NCBI RefSeq assembly: GCF_034702125.1
Contig: NC_085873.1
Span: forward strand, 53,508,352-53,572,351
From: Engraulis encrasicolus
Taxonomy: Eukaryota; Chordata; Actinopteri; Clupeiformes; Engraulidae
Length of the DNA: 64,000 nt
Direction of reading: 5' to 3'
The translations under genes and the position numbers were made by a program. Positions 1-11,839 of this stretch are shown here, one piece after another. Every line of letters begins with the position of its first letter. Positions within the stretch are counted from its first letter, which is position 1. The notes beneath the pieces were generated by a model. The model did no database searches, had not been told where the DNA came from, and saw only the letters and a list, made by a program, of their open reading frames with translations.

Positions 1-55
1 AATGAGATGGCTCTTTAACAGCTCCCAGATTGAGTAGTGTTGGGGAACAGTAAGT

Positions 56-284
56 TCACCTGACACTCCACCCAATATGCTAAAGTAACTTCACCTGACA
101 CTCCACCCAATATGCTAATGCTAATGCTAATCTGGGCAGATTGTCAGGTGAGGTGACACAAGTCAGGTGGGGTACTCTAACACGACTCTATTACTACTTC
201 ATTACAACTCATTTTGTACAAGTCAGGTGGGGTACTCTAACACTACCCTAACACGACTCTATTACTACTTCACTACAACTCATT
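56..284. repeat. Two short tandem duplications
   Basis: A roughly 30-bp unit containing 'cacctgacactccacccaat' occurs twice (56-118). A roughly 57-bp unit beginning 'acaagtcaggtggggtactc' occurs twice (160-284), the second copy with a small internal expansion. The two unit types contain partly complementary cores (acctgac/gtcaggt). No element could be assigned. Confidence 0.7.
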
Positions 285-3070
285 TTCAATCATTTGGGGT
301 CTGCTGGGCCAGGTCAGGTGAAATAACCGGTTTGGCTTATTTGACTGTTTGATTATCAACAACCGTTATTTCCACAATAGGCCTACTATGCCAATCATTT
401 CTCTATTCAATGATCTGCAAGATATTGTGTAAAAAGCTGTCAAATTGGATTAAAATAATGAATTTTGCCATTGTCATGCTCAAGATAGAGCACAAAATCA
501 AATATGAGATGTAAAACATTAAAATCCTTTTGCAAAGTTTGTCAGAGTAATAGGCTTTTTTAAGCTTTCTTGGCAACAGACAAATTCCTTCCTTGCTACT
601 GCTATCACAGGGGAGCTAATGTGATATTATGGGCTGTCTGTCTGGGCTGGTGAGTCATGGATCTGTTTTGGCAAGTGGAAAGATCAGTTTGGTCCGGTGT
701 GAGTACTGTGTATTAATGCCATCCTTTTTTTTGCAAACTTGTTTTTAATACAGTGTAGCATTGGTTCAGCAGAATGGTATCCTAATTAATTTTGCATGCC
801 ACTCTGAAATTGTCTTGCAATTTCCTTCAAATATTCAGGGAACTGGTAAAAATCAGTAAACTACAGAATTTTAAAACTTTGACACCTTCTTCTGTGCCAT
901 GTAGGGTACTGTAATGAATACCATATAGGCCTGTGTTTTCTGAACTCCACCTAGTAACATATCCCTGTATCATGATATAAAATGAAATACATGAATATAA
1001 AATGAAATACATAATGAAGTTCAATACAAACCGCACCACATACTTGAATTAAAAAGGATAACACAGCAAAGCTTGAAAGCGTCTTTCCATTGTGGTCCTT
1101 TTATGTTAAATGGCAGCAGATGTTAAAATGACAAGAATGGCGCTGAGATAACACTAAGACAGTAAAACATCATTACATACAAGGCATACAAGTCATTGAC
1201 TTTGTTAACTATAAAAGTTCTATATGTCACTCAAGTTTTTTAAAAGCATGTTTAAAACCATCTAGACTGGTGACATCACTTCCTCCTTGTTTCCATTAGC
1301 TATGTAACGCCTGCCTATTGATCCAGCCAACCATAGCAGTACTTGGCACACCCCTAGCCTAATGTATGATTTATAGACTATTTAACATGTAGTATTTTTG
1401 CACTTGTAGTAAGTGACATGTTATGGCTGAATAAATTGCATGAATTTCTTCCATGTTTATATCAGATACAAAAAAAGTCTAGTCTAAATTGTTAATCCTC
1501 AAAAGAAATGTTGCTTTTCACTCATGTATGCGTTAATTTATTTGTAAATGAGTTTTTTTTTTTTCATCGATCTCTGTGGTATTTTTAGAGGTTAAGCTGC
1601 CAGTCTAAAGATATTACTTTAGAAATTGGTAAATCAGTCTGATCTATTTTCATTGGTGATGCTATATTGATTTTAAGAGCTTCTCATGTCATGCCTCAGC
1701 TTTACTGCTGCTCTTAGCCTAATTGATCAGACGACAAATTAATAGAGTTTGACCTCAGCCTCGGGATACGAACACATGGCTTTAATGTGCTCCGTCTCCA
1801 GCTAGCAGAACATCAAGTGGGAGCAGACAGAGTTATAAAACACACGGTTAAAAATAAATCATATATCAGATCAAACACAGTGTTGCGTCGTAAGCAGAGT
1901 GCAATTTAATAAATTGGTGTGGCGATGAAGGGGCCGTGACCTTGGCTTATCTTTTAAGCACAGCAGAGGAGCAGGCTATTCAAGCTAGCATGCAAATGAA
2001 TCCTGATCCATATCAGGTATGCTCCATGAACTCAATTAGCAAAGACGATTAGCCGATAAACCGTCATTAGCATCGGAGTTGAGGCAAACATGGATGAGCA
2101 AAAGGATAACTTGCACTGTGGGGTTGAACAAGGTCAGGCAGGGAGTTAAAGGTGGAATTATGCATTCTCCCAAAATGAGACAAATTTTGGGGAATTAACC
2201 ACTTGAGTCTTCATCCATAATTAACAAAACAATGAATTGCTGTCTTCAATGTAGCTTCAAAAAAAATCTTCAAATCTACAAATCAAACCTCATCCTTACC
2301 GTAGTTTCCATATTTTTCGTTCTCTCTTTTTTTGTTTTGTTGCCATTTTGTGCTGTATTTACTTGAAATGGTAGAGCCCACACTCCTCTTCTCACATATG
2401 TATCAACATCCATTTCTTGGTGGTGATAATTGGGAATTATTTGAGCTCTGTGCCAGCAGATCAGAGCACACAGCTGGGATTACAGAGTCTCCAACTCAGG
2501 GGAGTGTGTGTGAGTGTGTGAGAGCATGGTGTGTATGTGTGAGTGTGAGAATGGTGTGTGTGTGTGAGTATGTGTGTATGGGGGAGTGTGAGTGTGAGTA
2601 TGTGTGTGTACAGAATCCTATTCCGCTGCGGCTCCTATAAAGGGGCTTTTCAGTAATCGTTTTAGACAGGCCTCTGTCCCGCTGTGTGCCCTGCCCACCC
2701 CCACCTCTGCTCCGCCATATTGGCTTGACTAATTCACTTAGCGACAATTACACCTGGCCCAGGAGAAATGGAAATAAATATAGCCCATGTAAAATATTAT
2801 TGGAAATGTTCACCTTCTCCCTTTCTTTGATGTTTCTTTTGTTGTTATGTGAGTGGTCTTTATTTTTTACCTGGCCTCCACCTCTGATTGCTCTTCCTAT
2901 TGGCTGGGATTGTTCACAGTGCACTCCATTATTCCCCACCAGTTCTCAAGAGAACTCACAGTATTTTGAGTTAATGACTGGCTTTTCTAGTTGCACAGAG
3001 AACACAGGAAGATAACTTAAACGGAGTTTCTGAAATGTGTAGTTGCAAAGTGAGAAAAGGAAAGTTTAGT

Positions 3071-3161
3071 ATTATTATATTATATTATATTATATTATAT
3101 TATATTATATTATATTATATTATATTATATTATATTATATTATATTATATTATATTATATT
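3071..3161. repeat. (ATATT)n pentanucleotide microsatellite
   Basis: An uninterrupted run of about 18 copies of a 5-bp AT-only unit, seen directly in the sequence. Confidence 0.95.
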
Positions 3162-4146
3162 ACATGTGTAACCAAGTGGTAAGGACAGGAGAGTTTTAAA
3201 CTCTAAATTTCACAGTTTTTCTTACTAAATAGACTACGCCACCCTGGGATAAGAATGGGAACTACAGCCCAGGGACTGTATGAAAACCTTAGATTTGACC
3301 CCCACACAAGTTCAGTTGCATTAATGAGGAAACGTGGATTCCGTAACAAAATAATCTCTTTATTAAGAATTCCACATATAAATATAAAAATCCGGACATT
3401 TAGAATATTTCCCACCACAATACACACACACACTCACACTCACATACACACTCACACAAATCAGTACAAAAGGGAGGGTTCTCAAATACAGGGCAGGTGC
3501 ACCCAAGAGGGGGGAATTATACTAAGCCCCCTGTCTAGGCCTTGGATAAGTACACACAAACACTCGTGCCCATGCACACACTAGTGAAGGTGAATTATTG
3601 CACTCACACACAGGTAACACTGCACTGCACTGCAATTCACTGCACACCACGTGACCGGACCCACCACCAGGGGGGAAGAGGACCTCCCTCTGGGATTACC
3701 TGCACCTGTTAACAGAAAAGAAAAAGGTAAATAAGGGGGTAATCAAGGGCCTGCCACTTGCCCAGCAAATAAAGACAAACAAAATGAAATAACTGAATTG
3801 CAGGGCCCACCAGCAAAATCTAACTCGCCACAGAAAGAGGTTGCTACAGGCGAGAGCAGGACTGATGAGAATTAGTAACCACACTCAGGCCAGGGGCATT
3901 GGTTTAGGCTATAAGCCGTGCACACTCAGTAGTTACAAAAACAAAACAAAATAATTCAAATTGAAGTTCCCAACTCAAGTCAAAAGAAAATAATCAAACA
4001 GAAGAAACATCCCTCAAAGAAAATGTACAAAATAAACAAATGAACCGTGCTCTCACCACGACATAACAGGACACTCACTCACACAGACTACATTCACGCA
4101 CACACTGAACTCGGCCACATGCGCCACCTGCGCAAGTTAACTTATG

Positions 4147-4557
4147 CTGTAATATTTCCCTGTTCCGCCTCTTGGTAGGACATGGCATATGGAGCAGTAA
4201 TATTTCCCTGTTCCTCCTCTTGGTAGGACATGGCCTATCATGGAGCAGTAATATTTCCCTGTTCCTCCTCTTGGTAGGACATGGCCTATCATGGAGCAGT
4301 AATATTTCCCTGTTCCTCCTCTTGGTAGGACATGGCCTATCATGGAGCAGTAATATTTCCCTGTTCCTCCTCTTGGTAGGACATGGCATATGGAGCAGTA
4401 ATATTTCCCTGTTCCTCCTCTTGGTAGGACATGGCATATGGAGCAGTAATATTTCCCTGTTCCGCCTCTTGGTAGGACATGGCATATGGAGCAGTAATAT
4501 TTCCCTGTTCTGCCTCTTGGTTGGACATGGCATGTGGAGCAGTAATATTTCTCTCAG
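4147..4557. repeat. 48/51-bp minisatellite, about nine copies
   Basis: The tandem unit contains 'agtaatatttccctgttc' and 'ctcttggtaggacatggc'. Units come in a 48-bp form (with 'catatgg') and a 51-bp form (with 'cctatcatgg'). Both lengths are multiples of three, so long frames stay open on both strands and produce apparent proteins of 144 and 169 residues. I read these as by-products of the repeat period, since there is no start context, splice border or recognisable domain. Confidence 0.9.
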
Positions 4558-4681
4558 GGACAGGTGCACTGGATGGAAACACACTATACCATTAGCCCGG
4601 AGTTAAGCGTATCATCTATATACGCGTGCTCACAACAGCAGAAAATTGAGTGAGATGTGCTGAGAGGAGGCTCTGCCTGCT

Positions 4682-4730
4682 GCAGAGAGAGAGAGAGATG
4701 GGAAGAGAGAGAGGGAGAGAGGGAGGGAGA

Positions 4731-4780
<50 letters not shown>

Positions 4781-4835
4781 GTAAGTAAAGTAGTAGAGAG
4801 AGAGAGTTAAAGAGATAGAGAGAGAGAGAAAGAGT
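4682..4835. repeat. (GA)n-rich microsatellite
   Basis: A purine tract of GA dinucleotides, interrupted by short non-GA islands, follows the 4147-4557 minisatellite. Confidence 0.9.
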
Positions 4836-5222
4836 CTCTGTATGGTTGGTTTAGTAATGTGCTGTTGGAGTCGTGTGAAGCTGTAGGATATCAACTGCAT
4901 GCTGGGGGGAATGGAAGTTCCTATATGTAGAGATGTAATGGAGATTCCATAGCTATATATTGCACCCTGGTCATCAACGTCTGCTGTAAAACAGGTTGTG
5001 AGATGCCATTGCTGACTGCACATTTCCACATTTAGAAGACATTATAAAGCCACATACATGTAGATGCAGCACATTTGTCTCTAGGGCTTTCAAAACCATA
5101 CATGTTATCTTAATATGATATGGTATGAAGCAAGACTGTAGACATTTCATGGGAGCTATAAGCTGTTCCCTTGCTACAGATGACAAATCTTTGATCACAG
5201 TAGTAGTTATATGCATATATAT

Positions 5223-5467
5223 GGGGCAGCAATGGCTCAATGGTTAGAGCACTCTTTAAATTCCCTCAGGATCAATGATACTCTTCTCTACTGGTCTTTA
5301 GATCAGATGGTTGCTAGTTCAAATCCCACCCTTACCAGCATCCTTGAGTGCCCTTGAGAAAGGCACCTCACCCCACATTGCTCCAGGGACTGTAACCAAT
5401 ACCCTGAACCTAAATAACTGAAAGTCGCCTTGGTTAAAGAAGCGTGAGCTATGTGTAATGTAATGTC
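5223..5467 (+). mobile_element. tRNA-derived SINE, plus orientation
   Basis: The head resembles a tRNA with an A-box-like 'tggctcaatggttagagc' and a B-box-like 'agttcaaatccca'. The body has the 'aaggcacctcaccccacatt' segment and ends in a short (tgtaa)-type tail. About 40 bp are inserted between the two promoter boxes compared with the copy at 28078-28327. It is a retroposed copy and not a functional tRNA gene. The tail suggests mobilisation by a CR1/L2-group LINE, which is an inference. Confidence 0.75.
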
Positions 5468-5521
5468 ACATGTTGCCTGTCTTTGTGTGTATCATGTTTG
5501 CTCTCTGGCCCTGTCCTGTAA

Positions 5522-5632
5522 TCCAGACTGCCAGAGTAAAGTCTGGATTGAGTCAGTGCTGTATTGAAATAAGCTTTGCGTTAAGTCTGCATTGAGTCAG
5601 TGCTATTATTGAAATAAGCTTTGCTTGGTGCA
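5522..5632. repeat. 55-bp direct duplication
   Basis: Two tandem copies of a unit containing 'attgagtcagtgct' and 'ttgaaataagctttgc' lie next to each other with a few differences. Confidence 0.75.
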
Positions 5633-6087
5633 TTGAAATTCAAGCGCTTCCTGTCAGCATTGTGAAAATCATCATATTGGCAAATGAACTAATGCAGGAA
5701 GAGGAGCCTTAAATTTTTCATGTTGGCTGTTTTCTGAGGCTAATGACAAAGATAACTAGTTCAGTAACTTCCAAAATGTGTTCCTCAAATGCCTGATTTA
5801 AATATTTCATGCCTTCATGGACGGGGAGAACCGACCTAATCAGAAAACGAGGACACACACACACGCCAGCAGAATTTAAACAGCTGCTGCAGCATCCACC
5901 GTGAAACTCCATAAGTAGAAGCAGTGGCAACGGCCAATCAGAAAAGTCTTCACACTCCTCCTTCCTGAAGCTAATTTTCCTCTGTAGTACTTCCTGATCA
6001 GATTCAGCACTTATTGAAATCAGGCGGAAGGACTGCGGGCAGGCTGGCTGTGACCAGGGAAGAAGACCGGGGGGCAGCAAAGGGGTC

Positions 6088-6213
6088 AGTTGTCCTGGGC
6101 CCAGGGAGAGAGGGAGCCCAGAATTGGGTTTTCATTACATTGTGTGTATTGGGAGGGGGGCCCTTTCAGATGAGTTTGTCCTGGGCCCAGCCAAAGCTGT
6201 CAGCGGCCATGGC
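6088..6213 (+). repeat. Dispersed repeat, copy 1
   Basis: This segment is clearly similar to 36655-36787. Shared landmarks in the same order are 'gagagggagcc', 'agaattgggtt', 'cattgtgtgtattg', 'ccctttcagatga' and 'agcggcc'. It is an unclassified repeat family seen twice in this window. Protein-like frames through it are not supported as genes. Confidence 0.6.
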
Positions 6214-8217
6214 TGTGACTACGATGCATTTCTGCTTACACGAATCACAGAAGTCTAAGAACAGCATTCCCCAGACTATTATACACACTCCACCACCCCC
6301 TTCTCTCACCAGCACCACCACACCTCTCCCCATCCCACCAACACCCCCCTTCCCCCACCACCACCACACCTCTCCCCATCCCACCACTACCACCACCACC
6401 CTGCTAATCAGAGCTCTCTACAGATGTTATGTTAAACTCCCATATGGTCCTCAGATAATGTTTGCCTTTGCCTGGAGAGGGACTTAATTCCTCTTTATTT
6501 CCTGGGCTTGACAGCAGCTGATGAGCTATGTTGGACGCTGCTTACTGGCAGCACTCTCCATTGCACAACTGGCATGCACTGCACTGACCCCCGCGTGCCA
6601 TCTCTTCAGTGTGACTGGCTGAATTATAATCAGCACTTCCTGTTACTGTATGATCAAGGAGAAATTTGTGTGGAGTATTACAGGTCTCTGCTTCTGGTGG
6701 TCAATGCCATTCAAAGGTAGAAATCTACATCTTTATGACGGTCCAGCTCTCCCATTTATATTTTATTTTAGCGCAAGGACAAAGTCCATCAATATAATGT
6801 GAATTTAAAGTGCATGTTTAGTACCAAACAACTGTGTGGACTCTGCATGTTGTGTAGAAGATCAAGAGCAATATATTCTCGTGGGGCAATATGGGGACAG
6901 CAGTGAATCCCATTGTATTTGTAGTCTATTTATTAGCTATAATGGGAAGGTTATGCATTTGGGTTTATTCTTACCCCATTTCCATGAGGAAGAAGTGAGT
7001 CAACACCTACAGGGAATATGGATTTCCTCATGTGAATCAGACTGCTTCTGAGAGAATTAGTGGGGTCGTAGGCATGTGCAATTTTTCTCAGTCATTTCAA
7101 ATTGCAGGCCATTTTGTTATCTGTGTGTTTGACACTCGAACTCAAATTGTTCTATAGACCCTAAACTTCAACTTGGAAGTGAAAACCAAACTTTAACACC
7201 AATTTGAAATGACTGAGCCTAATACGATCCCACTAATATGCCTTTCTTGAAATATACCCTCTTTTCCTGCTGCCTTTGTGACATCAGTCTTTGTACAGTA
7301 TATTAATGTGAACTCAGTCTTTGTACGGTTTATTAATGTGCGGATGGAAGTCATTATGTATATGTGGGTGCATATATAGTGCAGTAGTACATCATGCAAC
7401 ATCAATTATTAAGCTATTTATGAACTTTTAGCTGACGCACATTTCAAAGGTCCAAGGCGTCAAGGTTTACATTTAAATGCAAGATTTTCACTGCAGAAGT
7501 GGCCTGAAATGAAGATGCCTTGCTTATATAAAAGGTGGAACACGTCCAACATTTGGCTTCATTTCTGACTGTAGGGCTGACAAAGTAGTGCTGTGCATAT
7601 GCTGTAAAATCGCCCATCCTGCCCAACCATAAGAGCCCTTAATCAAGGCTGCAGGGCCTGAACCAGAAGTGTCAATCAGGTGAACTTCACTGGTCCAGAG
7701 GGACTCTGAGCTTCAACATGGTGTAAACTTTGATGTGGAAAAAGTCTTTTTTTTTGGGTGAGATAAAAAAAAAACCTCAGTGCATTGTCAGAATCCTTTG
7801 ATGGTGCAGTGTACAGCATAGACATACTTCTTTAAGTAGAAAAAGAACAATGGATGACTGATTGAAAATGTTTGCAGCTGTATCTGATCAGATTTTCTCG
7901 TATTTCCCCAGTGTGTTTAAATGGAACATTTTGCCAATGCTCTTCTTATATCTCACTTGCTCCAAGAGATTCTGAGATTGAGGCTGTGTATGCAGAGGTG
8001 ATGTTGTAATTTCAGCATCAGCAACCCTGAGTGCTTATCCAGTAGTCCCACTCCTTCCTCCTCCTGTTAGGGACTTCCTGAGTGCCTGAGGAAGTTAATG
8101 AAAGTGTGACTAATGAGCTTGTTTCATTAGCCCATGTGCTTAACACCAGCGGCACACTTAAAGGTTACTGTGCTGCATGTTTTGAGTCTTCTTTAGCTGA
8201 TAAAATACTACAGTAGA

Positions 8218-8577
8218 TATCCTGGCTGAGTGCCGCCCCATCTCTCTCTTGTTAACCCCTTGGTGACACTTCTCATCCTGGCTGAGTGTTGCCCCCTCCA
8301 TCTCTTGTGAACCTCTTGGTGACACTTCTCGAAGCTGTCTGACTGTATTGCTGACACAAGTCGTTGCTATTTGAGCATCGATCTTGAGAATTTTTAAGAG
8401 ACATTTGACAGCGTTTAACCCTGGACCGAAGGGTAACTTTCATTGACTCACTGTCTTCCCGTCTGAGTGGCAGTTGATGGCACTTCTACTACTTGGTCTG
8501 AGTGGCAGTTGATAGTACTACTACTACTTGGTCTGAGTGGCAGTTCATAGCACTACTACGACTTGGTGGAGTGATAT
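8218..8577. repeat. Short tandem duplications
   Basis: A roughly 56-bp unit beginning 'atcctggctgagtg' is duplicated at 8218-8335. A roughly 36-bp unit beginning 'gtctgagtggcagttgat' is present three times at 8458-8577. Confidence 0.75.
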
Positions 8578-9031
8578 TGTAGAGTGCTGTCTTAGCAGTG
8601 GGACGGTTTAGGCCTGGGGAGAAATATAAAGAATTATGATGAGATGATGATGCCATACCTGCTGCTGTGGAAGAGAGAAGAGGGGAGAAAAGTAAACAAT
8701 TATTAACAATACTCAGCTAGTAAATAAATAAGATTAATAATAAAAACCATATGTGGCGGTGTGCAAATGGATATTCAGCCATGTTGTCATTATATCTGTC
8801 TCTCCCTTAAGTTGTAAGTTAAATGTGACAGACTGCATATGACGCTATGCCTGTGTTTTGCTGTCATGTCAATTGTACCATGTGACTCAGTTGTATGTTT
8901 TTATTGTTTTCGCCTCACTGAATGTGTTCCATTTCTATTCATTAACAACTCAATCAGTGCAAGATAAATCAGGCAAGTCTGAGACAGCTGTAATCTCACA
9001 CTGCTCCATGTTCTTCTTCTCCTCTTTCATC

Positions 9032-9032
9032 C

Positions 9033-9099
<67 letters not shown>
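9032..9099. repeat. (CT)n microsatellite
   Basis: A perfect CT dinucleotide tract of about 34 units. Confidence 0.95.
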
Positions 9100-9102
<3 letters not shown>

Positions 9103-9636
9103 GCATTAAGTGGAGTGCCGGCCCCGTTAGCGTTAGCGTAGCAGGTTAATGTGTTCCTGCTGGTGGCGTCTTCAGAGAGGTGATTAACTTTATCATCTGT
9201 GTCTTATGCACTCTCCCTCTGCGAGCTGCGCTGCACTACTCCGCTCCCGGCTACGTACCGTACAGTGCCGACGGTGAGAGGCGTCCAGGCGTCGGCGTGT
9301 GGAATTGAGCGCCTGGTGTAATGGTTAATAAGGGGGGTTTACGACCAGCCGCGGCAGCCTCGTGAGCAGAGCCCCTATTGTATGAGGGTGAGGGGAATTA
9401 GAATAATATATTTTGCCCCCTCGTTGGTGAGGAAATTACGGCTTCTATTCTCCCAATGAGAGGCAGACATTAAGTTTTACAATGGCGGCGTTAGCACTCG
9501 ATGCCACCTGACAGGGCCCCTGGCAGGCAGCGGGTAAGCAGGTTGTGAAACAGCACAGCACACCTTTCTTCAGTGTTAAAAAGCTGTAACAAGTAACAAG
9601 ACAAGACGTATAAAGAACTCTTCTCTTATCTTCCAG

Positions 9637-9715
9637 GGTCTTCTTGAGGGCCATCAATCAGTATGCCACGGTGCTGAACAAGAAGTTCCTGGACCAGACC
9701 AACTTCGAGCTCCAG
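9637..9715 (+). CDS. dock1: DOCK1-like exon, segment before the DHR-2 core
   Basis: This 79-nt exon lies between a pyrimidine-rich acceptor ending 'cttccag' and the donor 'gtaacc'. It enters with one base of a split codon and leaves in phase 0. The 26 encoded residues start VFLRAINQYATVLNKK and end DQTNFELQ, matching the conserved block just ahead of the DHR-2 region in DOCK1/2/5. DOCK1 is a cytosolic scaffold that, with ELMO, loads GTP on Rac1 through DHR-2. The next DOCK1 block (beginning LWNNYF in vertebrates) was not found downstream. Assignment to DOCK1 over its paralogues rests on the later exons. Confidence 0.85.
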
Positions 9716-9986
9716 GTAACCGATCCTTCAATCTTTACGAGCTGAGGGGGATTAAAATGGGTTACGGAGGGGGGTCACTCAGTGTGCTAAGGCACCGCAC
9801 CATGACATCGTAGGTGAATAAACAGAGGAAAATCTGAAGAGTGCTGTCCTTCGCTACCTGCCTTTATCTATGGGTTGAAAGTCCCTCACCAGCTCCCACA
9901 CATGATCCTGCCATCAGCCACTTAGCATGCTGGAACAGGCCTGCCAGCAGCATCAGCAGCAGCAGCAGTGGGAGCGATGGTGTGGG

Positions 9987-10240
9987 AGTCCTTCATGACT
10001 TTTGGTGTGGGAGTCCTTTGTGACCTTTGGTGTTGGAGTCCTCCATGACCTTTGGTGTGGGAGTCCTTCATGACTTTTGGTGTGGGAGTCCTTTGTGACC
10101 TTTGGTGTTGGAGGCCTTCGTGACCTTTGGTGTGGGAGGCCTTCGTGACCTTTGGTGTGGGAGGCCTTCGTGACCTTTGGTGTGGGAGGCCTTCGTGACC
10201 TTTGGTGTGAGAGTCCTTCCTGACCTTTGGTGTTCCTCTA
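9987..10240. repeat. 25-bp minisatellite, about ten copies
   Basis: The unit contains 'gacctttggtgtgggag' followed by 'tcctt' or 'gccttcgt'. Variant units alternate in blocks, as expected from unequal exchange. The antisense open frame of 110 residues is a by-product of the repeat. Confidence 0.9.
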
Positions 10241-10244
10241 GTCT

Positions 10245-10472
10245 TGCTCAGCAAGGGCTCTACATCCCCCAGGGGGCGTTGGGGAACCTTGAGGGAGGAG
10301 GCATTGAGAAGGATACAGCTGAGAGGGGACTGTGCTTATTTGCCATTGGGTGGCATTAGTCCATTTTATCCATTTTATTTTTTGTGGGGCGTTGGTAGAC
10401 TTATGATGAGGTCAAGGAGGCGTTGGGAGGGTTGTGATGAGGCCAAGGGGGCGTGTTTTTAAAAAAAATGAG
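10245..10472 (+). mobile_element. hAT-like non-autonomous element, copy 1 (degraded)
   Basis: This shares a series of landmarks with 21290-21478: 'gggctctaca', 'ccccagggggcgtt', 'gatacag', 'ggcattagtc', 'atgatgaggtcaag' and 'gggggcgt' followed by an A-run. The layout resembles hAT MITEs that begin CAG...TTCTCAAC, but the terminal repeats of this copy are eroded. Classification is by inference from the second copy. Confidence 0.5.
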
Positions 10473-10767
10473 ATCAACTGCTCTATTCCATGAAGGTGCC
10501 AGACTTCTGGCCATTCATCTGCCTGTACGGAGTGGCCTTTATCCTCTGGAGGGAATGTGTGTCTGCGTGGTGCGTGTGTGTGTGTGTGTGTGTGTCTGTG
10601 TGTGTCTGTATATGTGTGTTTGCATGTGTGTGGGCTAGCTTTTAAAAGCTGCAGGAAACATAATTACTCTGACTTGCTCAGCCCAGTGGAAATCACAGCT
10701 TGCAGGGCCTTAAAGGGCTGCGTTCATTAAAGACAGATTTGGGTCCCATTACCATGAAATAAATTCT

Positions 10768-10920
10768 CCTCTCCTCTCCTCTCCTCTCCTCTCCTCTCCT
10801 ATTGCACAGTGTCCTGAGTGGCATATTGCACAGTCCCCATATTGCACAGTCCCCATATTGCACAGTCCCCATATTGCACAGTCCCCATATTGCACAGTCC
10901 CCATATTGCACAGTGTCCTG
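10768..10920. repeat. (CTCCT)n and 16-bp tandem array
   Basis: A CTCCT pentamer run (10768-10799) is followed by about six copies of the 16-bp unit 'ccccatattgcacagt' (10825-10915). That array is bracketed by two copies of 'cacagtgtcctg(g)agtggcat'. Confidence 0.9.
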
Positions 10921-11203
10921 GAGTGGCATATGTCATTTTCATGCTGTAAAGGCAGGAGTACTGTACACAAAGATTATGCCATTGACAGATGGTGTGAATG
11001 TGTTGGCTGTTGATAATGAACATGTCAGTGTAATAAAGCGATCTTTCCTTTATGACCTGCGAAGTGAGAACTTGCACGTCACGGCCTATTGCTGTTTCAT
11101 TTCACGGGCCATTAATATGGACGCCTGACGGGGGTGGAGTGACACCCCTCTGTTTTTGGTTACGTCTGGCAGGGAAGCAGTGGTGGCGTGGGGAGGTGGG
11201 AGG

Positions 11204-11633
11204 TGTGAATAATTTCACATATCACCTTAACAATTTCACTGTATTACCTTATCAAATTGACCTGAAAGAACACACACAGAAACAGAGGTAGCAGTTTAAA
11301 TCTGAAAGCAGCTCGGGGGTCTTGCACTCACAGAAAATGGTTACATGGTTTCTTGCAAGCCCGAGTCTACCAGCAGTGGGCTAGGCCTTTATTATCTCAT
11401 TCTAACAAGTAATTTTCCTATCATGCATATGTAAAACATAATATGATGAACATATATGGTCTCGTCTCCCCCTGGTTCCGTGATGGGCTCTTAGTGGCGT
11501 CTGGCCTGTGATGGATAGCTTTTACCAGCCTAAACAGGTCATAGTTCAGACAGAGTAGTACCCCAAACAGGACGACCAAGGCAGAGATGTTTTCCTTGTG
11601 GACCAGAGATGTCACATAACTCAGAGCAAAGGA

Positions 11634-11670
<37 letters not shown>

Positions 11671-11751
11671 ACATAGTATAAAACTCTAACTAAAGGTTAC
11701 ACTTTTATCACATTGTATATTTTCAATAATACATGTATAAATTTATTAACA
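11204..11751 (-). mobile_element. ERV 3' LTR
   Basis: This 548-bp repeat begins TGTGAATAATTTCAC and ends TTATTAACA on the + strand, so it has TG/CA ends. Relative to the minus-strand provirus it is the 3' LTR. A minus-strand AATAAA (complement of 11388-11393) is a candidate polyadenylation signal. The GA tract near 11638-11668 differs in structure from the same tract in the other LTR. Confidence 0.92.
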
Positions 11752-11766
11752 TAATTCCCTCCTCTT
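11752..11766 (-). promoter_or_regulatory. Polypurine tract of the ERV
   Basis: On the minus strand 'aagaggaggga' runs almost directly into the LTR start. This is the expected position and composition for the primer of plus-strand DNA synthesis. Two AT base pairs separate the purine run from the LTR edge. Confidence 0.8.
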
Positions 11767-11839
11767 GAAAATATAACCATTATCAAAAATTGTCAGACTT
11801 GAACAACTTCTCAAGGATTTTCTGTCCAATCTTCATTAA

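Larger units (their letters stand above)
1..9636. other. Non-coding stretch left of the first visible DOCK exon
   Basis: No exon could be supported here. It probably belongs to an upstream dock1 intron, because the first exon at its right edge starts mid-codon and so must be spliced to something further left. It holds short tandem duplications, one minisatellite, one SINE and a CT microsatellite, annotated separately. The remaining sequence (about 285-3060, 3170-4140, 5640-6085 and 6215-8215) looks like ordinary AT-rich intron. The reading frames in it have neither convincing splice borders nor family motifs. Confidence 0.5.

Noticed and set aside
5223..5310. tRNA gene (also 21190 and 28290)
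   Set aside because: A- and B-box-like motifs are present, but the rest belongs to a SINE body with LINE-type tail, and no cloverleaf is supported.
6014..6487. 157-residue frame as a gene
   Set aside because: It runs through a dispersed repeat and a CCA-rich tract, with no homology recognised or splice context.
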